The notes beneath the pieces are model-generated. The model saw only the letters and a program-made list of their open reading frames with translations. It had not been told where the DNA came from and did not search any database. 64,000 bases of DNA, from the NCBI RefSeq assembly GCF_000284375.1, contig NC_017249.1, forward strand, positions 5,682,001 through 5,746,000, in the 5' to 3' direction. The position numbers and the translations under genes are program-made. The stretch is from Bradyrhizobium japonicum USDA 6. Lineage in GTDB: Bacteria > Pseudomonadota > Alphaproteobacteria > Rhizobiales > Xanthobacteraceae. This document shows positions 53,234-61,944 of the stretch, piece by piece (position 1 is the stretch's first letter; every line of letters begins with the position of its first letter).

Positions 53234-54565
53234 ATGCTGTTTACCCGCAGGCTCATGCTTGGCCTTGCCATGGCAGGCTCTATGGCCGGCGCCCTCGCCG
53301 TCCCGGCGATGGCCGAAGGCCCGACCGAGATCGACCTGTTCTTCCCCGTTCCCGTCGACGGCAAGCTCGCCCGCGACATGGGCACCTTGATCAAGGAGTT
53401 CAACGAGACCCATCCCGCCATCAAGGCGACCGCCGTCTACACCGGCTCCTACGACGACACGCTGATCAAGACGCGCGCGGCGATCAAGGCCGGCAAGCCG
53501 CCGTCCGCCGTGATCATGTCGGCGAACTTCCTGCTCGACATGCAGATCGAGAACGAGCTCACCAATCTCGATCCCCTGATCGCCGCCGACGGCACCACCA
53601 AGGACCAGTTTCTCGGCCAGTTCTTCCCGGCGCTGCAGGGCAACGCGGTGATCAACCGCTCGGTCTACGGTGTGCCCTTCCACAATTCGACGCCGCTGCT
53701 CTACATCAACGCCGACAAGGCCAAGGAAGCCGGCCTCGATCCGAACAAGCCGCCGCAGACCTGGGCCGAGCTCACCGACTGGGCCAAGAAGCTCACCAAG
53801 CGCGAAGGCGACAAGGTGACCCAATGGGGCATCGCGATCCCCTGCGCCTATGACTATTGCGGCTGGATGATGGAAACGCTCACCATGACCAATGGCGGGC
53901 GCTACTACAATGAGGAGTTCGGCGGCGAGGTCTATTACGACACGCCCTCGATGCTGGGCGCGCTGACCTGGTGGAACGACCTCGTCTACAAGCACAAGGT
54001 TCATGCGCCCGGCGCGACGCCGGGACCTGCCGTCAGCACCTCCTTCATCTCCGGCAATGCCGCGATGATGATGCTCTCGACGGGCTCGCTGACCTATGTG
54101 CGCGACAACGCCAAGTTCAACTACAAGGTCGCGTTCATCCCGCGCAACGTCCGCAACGCCGTGCCGATCGGCGGCGCCTCGCTGATCGTTCCGGCGGGTC
54201 TCGAAGCCGAGAAGCAGAAGGCCGCCTGGACCCTGATCAAGTGGATGACCTCGCCCGAGAAGAGCGCCTGGTGGAGCCGCGCCACCGGCTATTTCGCGCC
54301 GAACATGGCGGCCTACAAGACGCCCGACATGGTCGACTTCCTCAACAAGAACCCGGACGCCAAGACCGCCGTCGAGCAGCTCGACGTCGCCAAGCCGTGG
54401 TTCGCGACCTACAAGACCGTCCCGGTCCGCAAGAACCTCGAGGACGAGGTGATGCTGGTCCTCAACGGCAAGAAGCAGCCGAAGGAGGCGCTGATCGCCG
54501 CCCAGAAGGCCGCCGACGAGACGCTGAAGCCGTACAATGCGGAGACGTCGCTGAAGCTGCCGTAA
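53234..54565 (+). CDS. Extracellular solute-binding protein, UgpB-like
   Basis: The 443-residue protein has a signal peptide (LMLGLAMAGSMAGALAVPAMA). The family 1 binding fold follows: LIKEFNETHPAIKATAVYTGSYDDTL (cut here), AAIKAGKPPSAVIMS, VYGVPFHNSTPLLYINADK, and FISGNAAMMMLSTGSLTYV. The ExFN...YxGSY...AGKPP pattern is like UgpB, which binds glycerol 3-phosphate or glycerophosphodiesters. ATG 53234 follows AGGAG. No ATPase gene follows; a hairpin ends the operon. Confidence 0.9.
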   Translation: MLFTRRLMLGLAMAGSMAGALAVPAMAEGPTEIDLFFPVPVDGKLARDMGTLIKEFNETHPAIKATAVYTGSYDDTLIKTRAAIKAGKPPSAVIMSANFLLDMQIENELTNLDPLIAADGTTKDQFLGQFFPALQGNAVINRSVYGVPFHNSTPLLYINADKAKEAGLDPNKPPQTWAELTDWAKKLTKREGDKVTQWGIAIPCAYDYCGWMMETLTMTNGGRYYNEEFGGEVYYDTPSMLGALTWWNDLVYKHKVHAPGATPGPAVSTSFISGNAAMMMLSTGSLTYVRDNAKFNYKVAFIPRNVRNAVPIGGASLIVPAGLEAEKQKAAWTLIKWMTSPEKSAWWSRATGYFAPNMAAYKTPDMVDFLNKNPDAKTAVEQLDVAKPWFATYKTVPVRKNLEDEVMLVLNGKKQPKEALIAAQKAADETLKPYNAETSLKLP

Positions 54566-54588
54566 GGCCGACGATCAGCCAAACAAGC

Positions 54589-54615
54589 TCGGCGCTCCAC
54601 GGTGTGGGGCGCCGA
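54589..54615. terminator. Strong hairpin between convergent importer operons
   Basis: TCGGCGCTCCAC and GTGGGGCGCCGA pair over 12 bases with one wobble pair and a three-base loop. It lies 24 bases after the binding-protein stop and 26 before the end of the convergent permease gene. T-runs are weak on both strands. Confidence 0.75.
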
Positions 54616-54640
54616 AATCATTTCAGGGGCCGTGAATGCG

Positions 54641-55462
54641 TCAGTTGCGCCTGCCGTCGAGCCTGAACACCATCTGCGTCGGACGCACGAACCGCAATGC
54701 GACCAGCAGCACGGCCATGACGGTGCACATGTAGATGACAGCCATCGCGTCGATCGAATAGACCGGCCGCACACCGCCAGCAAAGACGTTGTAATACAGC
54801 GCCACGACCAGGGTCTGTGATCCCCCGCCCGCAAGCAGAAACGCCAGCTCGAAGTTCGAGATCGTATTCACGAGCACCAGCAGGCCCGCTGTCAAAATGC
54901 CAGGCAGCATCAGCGGCAACAGGATGCGGCGGAATATCTGCAGCCGGCTCGCGCCGAGCATCTGGGCCGACCATTCAAGGTTCAAGCTGATCTGCTCGAA
55001 GAACGGCAACAGGATGAAGACGGCAAGAGGAACCATGGGGACGAGCACGGCGAGAATGACGCCAATGACCGTGCCGCCGACACCAAACCCATAAAGCGTC
55101 GTGGCAAGCGGAATTCCGTAGGTCATCTGAGGGATCAGTAGCGGCAGGAAGTAGAGCAGCAGCAGCACCGGCTTGGCGTTGAAATTCCGCCGCGCGAGCA
55201 CGTAGGCCGCCGGAAATCCGATCGCGAGCGCGATGAAGACCACGGCCAGCGCGATGAACAGCGTGATGAAGAGAACATGGGAGAGCTCGAACTCCCGCCA
55301 GGCGTAGGTAAACCAATCCGTCGTGAACGCCGGTGGCAACGGCTTGCCGAACCAGCGTTTGGCGAACGAGCTCACCACGACATGCGTCACGATTCCGAGC
55401 AGGTTCAGGATGAACCCCAGCAGGAACAGGTAGATCGCCAATTTCCACATCCGTCCGCGCAT
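54641..55462 (-). CDS. ABC importer permease, PotC-like
   Basis: The 273-residue protein has six hydrophobic helices and the EAA-type loop SAQMLGASRLQIFRRILLP. The type is that of spermidine/putrescine or iron/thiamine-type permeases rather than sugars. ATG 55462 follows GAGGGGAAGCAG and lies 10 bases after the PotB-like stop. It is the last gene of the minus-strand cluster. Confidence 0.88.
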   Translation of the reverse strand: MRGRMWKLAIYLFLLGFILNLLGIVTHVVVSSFAKRWFGKPLPPAFTTDWFTYAWREFELSHVLFITLFIALAVVFIALAIGFPAAYVLARRNFNAKPVLLLLYFLPLLIPQMTYGIPLATTLYGFGVGGTVIGVILAVLVPMVPLAVFILLPFFEQISLNLEWSAQMLGASRLQIFRRILLPLMLPGILTAGLLVLVNTISNFELAFLLAGGGSQTLVVALYYNVFAGGVRPVYSIDAMAVIYMCTVMAVLLVALRFVRPTQMVFRLDGRRN

Positions 55463-55472
55463 CTGCTTCCCC

Positions 55473-56357
55473 TCAGCGTTTGCCGACGCCCATGGTTGTT
55501 GCAATCGTCATACGGCGGCGCACCAGCACGATGATCACCAGCGCCGCGAGCTGGCAGAGCCCCATGATGACCGCGATCGCGGATGCGTAGGACATGTCAT
55601 ATTGCTCGAAGGCCTGCTGGTAGGCCGCGATCGAGATCGTCCGCGTCGAACCGGCCGGCTGGCCAACCATCACCGCGGATGGAAACACGGCAAAGCTCAT
55701 CACGAAGACGAGGGCAAACGCGATGATCAGGCCCGGTGCGATCAACGGGAACATGACGCGCCGGAAGATGGTCCAGGGCCCGGCGCCCAGCATGCGGGCA
55801 GAGCTTTCCAGGCTCGGGTCGATGCCGGAGATGTAACCGAGCAGCATCAGGAAGCAGAACGGAAAGTTCTGCATGAACAGCGAGAATATGACGCCGATCG
55901 AATTATGCGTCAGCTCGAGCGGGTTCTGGATCAATCCGACCGCAAGCAGCAACTGGTTGAGCCAGCCATTGTGGCCGTAGAAGCCGAGGATCCCTTCCGA
56001 CAGGAAGACGACACCGAGCGAGATCGGAAGCACGAGAATGGTCGTGATGGTGCGCTCGAACCAGATGCCACGCCGCATGCCGTATGCGAGGAACAGCGCA
56101 ACCAACACGACCGCGATCGTGGTCGGCAACGCCAACATGAAGGTCGTCTTGATCGTATTGTACTGGTAGGCGTCGTTGAAGAACGCGACATAATTCGAGA
56201 ATACTCCGGCGTCGCGCTTCTTCGGCTGCAAGCTGATGTAGATCCCGTAGAGGAACGGGTAGACGAACATCGCGAACACGTAGAGCAGCGACGGCGCAAG
56301 GCAGAGGATCGCGACGAGGTCCAGTTCGCTGCGGGACTCAGAGCGGATGCGAGCCAC
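55473..56357 (-). CDS. ABC importer permease, PotB-like
   Basis: The 294-residue protein has six hydrophobic helices and the loop SARMLGAGPWTIFRRVMFPL. It starts with GTG 56357 after GAGGGG. It is co-transcribed between the ATPase (11-base gap) and the PotC-like permease. Confidence 0.88.
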   Translation of the reverse strand: MARIRSESRSELDLVAILCLAPSLLYVFAMFVYPFLYGIYISLQPKKRDAGVFSNYVAFFNDAYQYNTIKTTFMLALPTTIAVVLVALFLAYGMRRGIWFERTITTILVLPISLGVVFLSEGILGFYGHNGWLNQLLLAVGLIQNPLELTHNSIGVIFSLFMQNFPFCFLMLLGYISGIDPSLESSARMLGAGPWTIFRRVMFPLIAPGLIIAFALVFVMSFAVFPSAVMVGQPAGSTRTISIAAYQQAFEQYDMSYASAIAVIMGLCQLAALVIIVLVRRRMTIATTMGVGKR

Positions 56358-56368
56358 GATCTATCCCC

Positions 56369-57433
56369 TCACTCGCGACGCAGCAGGACGAATTTGTCCG
56401 CCGGCAAGGTCAGATCCAGCATCTCGCCCAATACGATCTTCTCGTGCGAGCGGACCCAGAGCCTTGCGCCGCCATCGAGCGCGATCTCGGCCTCCTGCTC
56501 GCGTCCGAGATACTCGACCAGCTCGACCTTGCCGCGCAGCACATTGACGCCATCACCAGACTGGCCGAGACGCACATCTTCCGGCCGGATGGCCAGAACG
56601 GCGTGCTCGCCCGGGTGGAAGCTATCCCTGGCCCTGGCCTGCAAGATTTGCCCCTTGAAGCCGGCTTCGATCATACCGCCCGCTTCCTTGCCGAGTGTCA
56701 CATCGAGGAAGTTTCGAAAGCCCATGAAATCCGCCACGAAGACGTTCTTGGGACGGTCGTGGATTTCCTGCGGCGTCCCTACTTGCATGAGCACACCTTC
56801 ACGCAGCACGACGATGCGGTCGGAGAGCGAGAGAGCTTCAGCCTGGTCGTGGGTGACGTAGATGGAGGTCAGGCCGAGCTGTGCGTGCAGCTGCTTGATC
56901 TCGGCGCGCATCTCGACGCGGAGCTTTGCGTCGAGGTTGGACAACGGCTCGTCGAACAGCATCAACCGAGGGTGCAGCACAAGAGCCCGCGCAATGGCGA
57001 CACGCTGCTGCTGTCCGCCCGAGAGCTGACCGGGATAGCGGTCTTCATAACCGGCAAGACGCACCAGACCGAGCATGTCCCGCACGCGCTGCTCGATTTC
57101 CGCCGACGGCCGCTTCTGGAGAGAGAGGCCGAAGGCGACGTTGCCGAACACAGTCAGATGCGGAAACAGCGCGTAGTTCTGGAACACCATGCCGAACCCG
57201 CGCTTTTCGGGCGCGACATCGTCAATCCGTCGTCCGTTGAGATGGATCTCGCCATCGCTCGGCGGCACCAGGCCCGCGATGATGCCGAGCGCCGTGGACT
57301 TTCCGCAGCCGCTCGGCCCCAGGAAGGTGACGAACTCGCGGCCGACGATTTCCAGCGGAAATTGGTCGAGCACCACCTTGCCGCCATAACGCTTGGTGAT
57401 CGACATCTGCAGCTTATCGATAGAGTCGGCCAT
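56369..57433 (-). CDS. ABC importer ATPase, PotA-like
   Basis: The 354-residue protein has Walker A GPSGCGKS, Q-loop MVFQNYALFPHL, signature LSGGQQQRVAIARAL, Walker B LMLFDEPLSNLD, the switch His in VTHDQ, and a C-terminal TOBE domain (about 270-354). It drives the PotB/PotC-like permeases. ATG 57433 is preferred over 57466. It is the only importer ATPase in the region, so it could also serve the neighbouring plus-strand importer. Confidence 0.93.
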   Translation of the reverse strand: MADSIDKLQMSITKRYGGKVVLDQFPLEIVGREFVTFLGPSGCGKSTALGIIAGLVPPSDGEIHLNGRRIDDVAPEKRGFGMVFQNYALFPHLTVFGNVAFGLSLQKRPSAEIEQRVRDMLGLVRLAGYEDRYPGQLSGGQQQRVAIARALVLHPRLMLFDEPLSNLDAKLRVEMRAEIKQLHAQLGLTSIYVTHDQAEALSLSDRIVVLREGVLMQVGTPQEIHDRPKNVFVADFMGFRNFLDVTLGKEAGGMIEAGFKGQILQARARDSFHPGEHAVLAIRPEDVRLGQSGDGVNVLRGKVELVEYLGREQEAEIALDGGARLWVRSHEKIVLGEMLDLTLPADKFVLLRRE

Positions 57434-57499
57434 TCCCCGCCCCGCATACGCGCGCGAGGGCCGCACCTGCGCGCCCTCGCGTCTTGGTCCCGGTTGTTG

Positions 57500-58639
57500 T
57501 TATTTCTTGACCTGATCGGCGCCGACCTCACGGTCCCACCGTTCCATCGCGTAGCTCAGCTCGGTCACGCCCAGCGGAGGCGATACCTTCCATTTGGTCC
57601 CGATCTGATCATATTCAGGACGCCAGAACTCCTTCACCTCGTCCTGGATGTCCTTGGGCGCCGATGCCAGGGCCGCAGCCTTCACGACTGGGCCGATGAA
57701 GGCCTTCCAGGTGAGCGCCTGCTGCTCCGGCCTCCACATGAACTTCATGAGGTCGACGATGACATCGACCTGTTCCTGCGGCACGCCCTTCGGGATGCAC
57801 CAATAGTGACCGTCCACCACGAACGTGGTGTTCTCCAAGATTGCGATCTTCGAGTCCGGCGGGATCACGCTCTGCGCGCGAGGCTTCATGTCCCATTCCA
57901 TGATCCCGGCGATCATCCAGCGCTGCCCCTGCGCGAACTCCTTCAACGTGATCGCGGTACCGGTCGGATAATACTCGACGGACTTGCCGAGCTCTTTGAG
58001 GAAATCCCAGCTCTTGTCCCAGCCCTTTTCGGGGTCGAGCGGCTTTGAATCCCCGAGAATGAAGGCAAAGCCCTGGAGGATCGCGCGGCCCGGCCCGCTG
58101 TTCGCCGGACGTGCATACATGAACTTGCCCGGGTTCGCCTTCACCCAGGTCAGCAATTCCTGCGCGGTCTTCGGCGGGCTCGGCACCTTCGCCGGATTGT
58201 AGATCAGCACCGGTCCACCGGCATTGCCGACTGACGGAATGAGGACGCCTTTGCCCTCGTCGTAAAGCGCCTTGCCCGCGTCGGTGAGACCATCGCGCGG
58301 AAAGGTCTTCTGATAATCGGGGATGGCGATGAGCTGGCCGTTCTGGGCGAGCAGCGCGCCGCCATCCTGCCCGGTCAGCACCAGATTGATATCGAGGCGT
58401 CCGGCATCCTGCTGCGCCTTGATTTTGGCCGGAAGCTCCGGCGCGGGTGCGCGCTGGATCTTGATCTCGCTGACCTTGTCCGGATTCGCCTTCTTGTAGT
58501 TCTCGATGATGGTCTGCACCGAAGCCAGGTCACCGCCGGTATCGATGATCGAAAGACTGATCGGAGCGGCCAGGGCTCCGCTGCAAAGACACGCCCCCAC
58601 CAGGGCCGCGACCAATGGGGTTGCTGACCTCGTTTTCAT
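57500..58639 (-). CDS. Extracellular solute-binding protein of the second importer
   Basis: The 379-residue protein has a signal peptide (LVAALVGACLCSGALA). The type II binding fold follows: LSIIDTGGDLASVQTIIENY, AQQDAGRLDINLVLTGQDG, and WCIPKGVPQEQVDVI. It resembles putrescine- or iron/thiamine-type binding proteins. ATG 58639 follows GGAGGCGAG. It is the first gene of the minus-strand cluster and is divergent from the GntR regulator. Confidence 0.88.
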   Translation of the reverse strand: MKTRSATPLVAALVGACLCSGALAAPISLSIIDTGGDLASVQTIIENYKKANPDKVSEIKIQRAPAPELPAKIKAQQDAGRLDINLVLTGQDGGALLAQNGQLIAIPDYQKTFPRDGLTDAGKALYDEGKGVLIPSVGNAGGPVLIYNPAKVPSPPKTAQELLTWVKANPGKFMYARPANSGPGRAILQGFAFILGDSKPLDPEKGWDKSWDFLKELGKSVEYYPTGTAITLKEFAQGQRWMIAGIMEWDMKPRAQSVIPPDSKIAILENTTFVVDGHYWCIPKGVPQEQVDVIVDLMKFMWRPEQQALTWKAFIGPVVKAAALASAPKDIQDEVKEFWRPEYDQIGTKWKVSPPLGVTELSYAMERWDREVGADQVKK

Positions 58640-58670
58640 TCTCGCCTCCCAAGCGCTTTATTTTTTGCGC

Positions 58671-58799
58671 AACTTGTTATTTATTTGTAAGGCAAGCATC
58701 GACGAAATCTTCGCTGGTTGTCAAGCGGTCTGTTCTGCAGCTGTTTCAAACTGCCGACCGCAGCGCCTTATGCACGAACTGAAATGTCAAAAACTTGTT
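58671..58799. promoter_or_regulatory. Candidate operator of the FadR-type regulator
   Basis: AACTTGTT occurs at 58671-58678 and again at 58792-58799, 121 bases apart, in the AT-rich region between the divergent genes. It is an imperfect palindrome, as expected for a GntR half-site pair. The first copy sits about 35 bases upstream of the binding-protein gene, the second near the regulator start. Confidence 0.42.
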
Positions 58800-58848
58800 T
58801 GGAAGCCGAACGCAAAACCGGGCGGAGCCGGACTTGAAAAAGCCTGCG

Positions 58849-59568
58849 ATGAAATCCGCGGAGTTGCAGCTCTCGTCCTCAACGGGACGATTAAGCGACC
58901 GGATCTACGACCATGTGCTCGGTCAGATCGCGATCGGCATCCTTCCCGTGAACTGCCGGCTACCGCCCGAGAATGGCCTTGCCGAACTCCTCGGCGTTTC
59001 ACGGCCCGTCGTTCGCGAGGCGCTAACGCGATTGCGCGACGACGGCCTGATCGCATCACGCCAGGGTGCGGGCTGGTTCGTGACGCGGCGCCCGGCCGCC
59101 AATGCCTTCGACTTCGCGCCCATCAGTAGCATCCCCGACATCCAGCGCTGCTTCGTGTTCCGGATGGCCGTCGAGGGCGATGCCGCCGCCCTCGCCGCAC
59201 GCAACCGGGACAGGCAAAGCCTGCGCCGCATTCAGCAGGTCCTGACCAGGCTGGATACGATGGTCGCCCAGGGGCGCGAGGGTGGCCTCGGTGTCGAGGA
59301 AGATCTCCTCTTCCACCGCACGATTGCGGAGGCGAGCGGCAACCGGTTCTTTGTCGAGACGCTGACGTCGTTGAGGGAGCAGATCGCCATTGGCGTCAAT
59401 CTCAACCGCAACCTGTCGCTCATTCAGCCGCGCGGTCGCATTCTCAGGGGGCAGCAGGAGCATCGGCGCGTGTTCGAGGCCATCGAGGCACAAGACGAGG
59501 ACGGCGCCCGCCGCGCCATGCGCACGCATGTCGAAAATGCCCGCAAGAGAATATTCGAGGGGGGCTGA
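58849..59568 (+). CDS. GntR regulator, FadR subfamily
   Basis: The 239-residue protein has an N-terminal winged helix (about 15-75: IYDHVLGQIAIGILPVNCRLPPENGLAELLGVSRPVVREALTRL, cut here) and an all-helical FCD effector domain (from about 95: FRMAVEGDAAALAARNRD, LFHRTIAEASGN, EHRRVFEAIEAQDEDGARRAMRTHVENA). The FCD His and Asp residues usually bind a metal and a small carboxylic acid. It probably represses the divergent importer. A TTG at 58834 with a better GGAG site would add five residues. Confidence 0.9.
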   Translation: MKSAELQLSSSTGRLSDRIYDHVLGQIAIGILPVNCRLPPENGLAELLGVSRPVVREALTRLRDDGLIASRQGAGWFVTRRPAANAFDFAPISSIPDIQRCFVFRMAVEGDAAALAARNRDRQSLRRIQQVLTRLDTMVAQGREGGLGVEEDLLFHRTIAEASGNRFFVETLTSLREQIAIGVNLNRNLSLIQPRGRILRGQQEHRRVFEAIEAQDEDGARRAMRTHVENARKRIFEGG

Positions 59569-59598
59569 TCGCCGCGACGTAGGCTACGCGCCGCGCGG

Positions 59599-60588
59599 TT
59601 AGATCGTCACCACGATCTTGCCGAACTGATTGTTCGACTCCAGGAAACGATGCGCCTCGACGATCTCCTCGAACGGGAACGTTCTGGCGATCACCGGCTT
59701 CAAGCTGCCGTCCGACAGCCCGTCGAGGATGAACGCCTTTGCTTTCGCAAGGCGCGCGGGATCGCGGATGATCTCGTGCACGAGGTAGCCGCGCAGCGTC
59801 AGGCACTTGGTCAACACGTTGAAGAGCGGGAACGGCGTCGGCGCGGGGCTCAGCCCGCCATACTCGATTAGGATACCGCCCGGTGACATCGCCGCAGTCA
59901 GCGGCTCGAATGCGGGACCGCCGACGGCGTCAAACACCACGCGGACGCCGCTCGCGCCGGCGATCTCCGCGAGCCGGGCTCCGATGTCCTCCTCGTCCGA
60001 GGCGATCACGTGCGGGGCGCCGGCATCACGCAAGGCGCGCCGCTTGGCCGAGGTCCGCGTCAGGGCGACCGGGACAGCGCCGATCCGGTTCGCGATCTGG
60101 ACGGCCGCAAGCCCGACGCTGCTCGATGCCGCCGTGATGGCGACGACATCCCCTCGCCCAACTCCAGCGATGTCGACCAGCGCGCCGTAGGCCGTCAGAT
60201 ACTGCATCCACACCGCAGCCGCCGCCTCGAAGCCAAGCTCGGGCGGATGCTTCACGACGAGTTCGTCCGGAAAGGTGGCAAGTTCGGCATAGGCCGGCCA
60301 TCGCACCATCGACAGCGGCGGCACAATGCTGACCGCATCGCCCGGCGCAAAGCCGGCCACGCCTTCGCCGACGGCCTCGACGATACCTGCCGCCTCCAGG
60401 CCAAGGCCGGACGGAAATGTCGCGGTCTCGATATAGCTGCCCGTCCGCAGCAGCGCCTCCGCACGGTTGAGACCGAGCGCCCTGATCCGGATCTGAACCT
60501 CGCCCGTTCCCGGCGGTGGAACGTCGATGGTCTCGATACACAGCACTTCGGGACCGCCATGCCGGTGAAAGCGAACGACGCGGGTCAT
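59599..60588 (-). CDS. Zinc-type alcohol dehydrogenase/quinone oxidoreductase-like protein
   Basis: The 329-residue MDR-superfamily protein reads GGPEVLCIETIDVPPPGTGE at the start, GLNRAEALLRTGSY, LGLEAAGIVEAVGEGV and a nucleotide-binding VVAITAASSSVGLAAVQIANRIGA. No structural zinc Cys cluster is present, so it is a zinc-free quinone oxidoreductase type using NADPH. ATG 60588 follows GGAG. Divergent from a LysR gene, its likely regulator. Confidence 0.9.
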   Translation of the reverse strand: MTRVVRFHRHGGPEVLCIETIDVPPPGTGEVQIRIRALGLNRAEALLRTGSYIETATFPSGLGLEAAGIVEAVGEGVAGFAPGDAVSIVPPLSMVRWPAYAELATFPDELVVKHPPELGFEAAAAVWMQYLTAYGALVDIAGVGRGDVVAITAASSSVGLAAVQIANRIGAVPVALTRTSAKRRALRDAGAPHVIASDEEDIGARLAEIAGASGVRVVFDAVGGPAFEPLTAAMSPGGILIEYGGLSPAPTPFPLFNVLTKCLTLRGYLVHEIIRDPARLAKAKAFILDGLSDGSLKPVIARTFPFEEIVEAHRFLESNNQFGKIVVTI

Positions 60589-60603
60589 GGATGCACTCCA
60601 AAA

Positions 60604-60614
60604 CAGTTGAACTG
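60604..60614. promoter_or_regulatory. Palindrome in the oxidoreductase-LysR intergenic region
   Basis: CAGTTGAACTG is a perfect inverted repeat around a central G. It lies 16 bases upstream of the oxidoreductase start and about 80 bases before the LysR start. LysR sites are often short interrupted dyads of this size. The evidence is position and symmetry only. Confidence 0.35.
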
Positions 60615-60691
60615 AATGGAGCTATGCCGATCCCACCGGAATGGATAAATGGCCCGAATACGCGAACAGTCGAAACCAGAAGTTTTCAATT

Positions 60692-61591
60692 ATGGACCGC
60701 CTGACCAGCATGGCCGTATTCGTCCGGGCCGTCGATCTCGGCTCGTTCGCAGCCGCGGCCGACGCCCTGGAGATGTCGGGGCCGATGGTCGGCAAGCATG
60801 TGCGCTTCCTCGAAGAACGCCTCGGCGTCCGCCTCCTCAACCGCACCACGCGGCGCCAGAGCCTGACCGAAGCTGGCCAGGCCTATTACGAGCGCTGCCG
60901 CGCGGTACTCAGCGAGGCGGAAGCCGCCGACGCCGTCGCGGCCGATGAACGCGCCGCGCCGCGCGGCAGGCTGCGCGTGACCATGCCTGCCCTGCTGGGC
61001 CGACACTGCATCGCGCCCTTGCTGATGAAGCTCGCGCGAAAATATCCGCATCTCGAGCTCGACCTCTCCTTCGGCGATCCCATCGCTGACATCATCGAGG
61101 CCGGCTACGATCTTGCGATCCGGACCGGCGATCTCGACGACCAGTCCGGTCTGATCACGCGGCGCATCGCAAGCCAGCGCATGGTGGTGTGCGGCGCGCG
61201 GTCCTATCTGCGCGCCAACGGCAAACCGAAATCGCTCGACGATCTCGCCCTGCATCAGGCGATCATCTATCGCCGCTCTGGACGCGTCCGGCCGTGGCTG
61301 TTTCCGCAAGCCGACCAGCCGCCACGCGAAATCATGCCTTCGGGCAGGCTGAGGCTCGACGATATGGAGGCAATCGCAGACGCCGCCGCGCAAGGCATGG
61401 GTCTCGCCTGGCTGCCTTATTGGCTGGTCCGCGAGCGTCTCAACAGTGGCGCGCTGGTCGGCCTCTTCGATGGCCAGCCCGAATTCCTCTACGAATGCCA
61501 CGCGCTGTGGCCCCGTTCGCCCCGGATTCCGCCCAAAGTCCGTGCCGCTGTCGACGCGCTCGCGGCCGCCTTGCCGAAGCTCATGGGGTGA
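60692..61591 (+). CDS. LysR-type transcriptional regulator
   Basis: The 299-residue protein has an N-terminal winged helix (LTSMAVFVRAVDLGSFAAAA, then LNRTTRRQSLTEAGQAYYERC) and a C-terminal effector domain of two lobes (from about 90: RLRVTMPALLGRHCIAPLLM). It should control the divergent oxidoreductase gene. ATG 60692 follows no strong ribosome binding site; in-frame starts from 60641 exist but would extend before the domain. Confidence 0.9.
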   Translation: MDRLTSMAVFVRAVDLGSFAAAADALEMSGPMVGKHVRFLEERLGVRLLNRTTRRQSLTEAGQAYYERCRAVLSEAEAADAVAADERAAPRGRLRVTMPALLGRHCIAPLLMKLARKYPHLELDLSFGDPIADIIEAGYDLAIRTGDLDDQSGLITRRIASQRMVVCGARSYLRANGKPKSLDDLALHQAIIYRRSGRVRPWLFPQADQPPREIMPSGRLRLDDMEAIADAAAQGMGLAWLPYWLVRERLNSGALVGLFDGQPEFLYECHALWPRSPRIPPKVRAAVDALAAALPKLMG

Positions 61592-61717
61592 TGGTCGAGC
61601 CTAGCCCCGTTAACCCCTTGTCCACCATCCGGCTTGCCGTGCGGCCGGTAACCACGAGCATTAACAGACCCTCAACGTACCCCCGACAAATCTATCAATG
61701 TTTCTGGAGATTTCGCC

Positions 61718-61828
61718 GTGGATCTGTTGGTTTTCGAGTTCCTGGGGCTGGCGCTGGTCGCCATGTGCGTGGTGGTGGTGGCGCTGCCCTGCGCTCGCAA
61801 ATCCTCGCACCGGATCCGTTACGAATAG
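61718..61828 (+). CDS. 36-residue membrane peptide
   Basis: GTG 61718 follows GGAG at nine bases. The frame encodes a hydrophobic helix (FEFLGLALVAMCVVVVALP) and then a basic tail CARKSSHRIRYE, the shape of a single-pass small membrane protein with the tail inside. It lies alone between LysR and ribonuclease D. No family is recognised; 61592-61717 holds only its promoter. Confidence 0.45.
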   Translation: MDLLVFEFLGLALVAMCVVVVALPCARKSSHRIRYE

Positions 61829-61944
61829 GAATTTCGTCGGAAAGAGGCGATTTCGGCCCGATGCAAGGCTCGAATTCGCTTAGAGCCCCTTGACATCACA
61901 GCGCTTTCGGCAGAACGGGCTGATGTACGTGTCATGGGCCGTTC

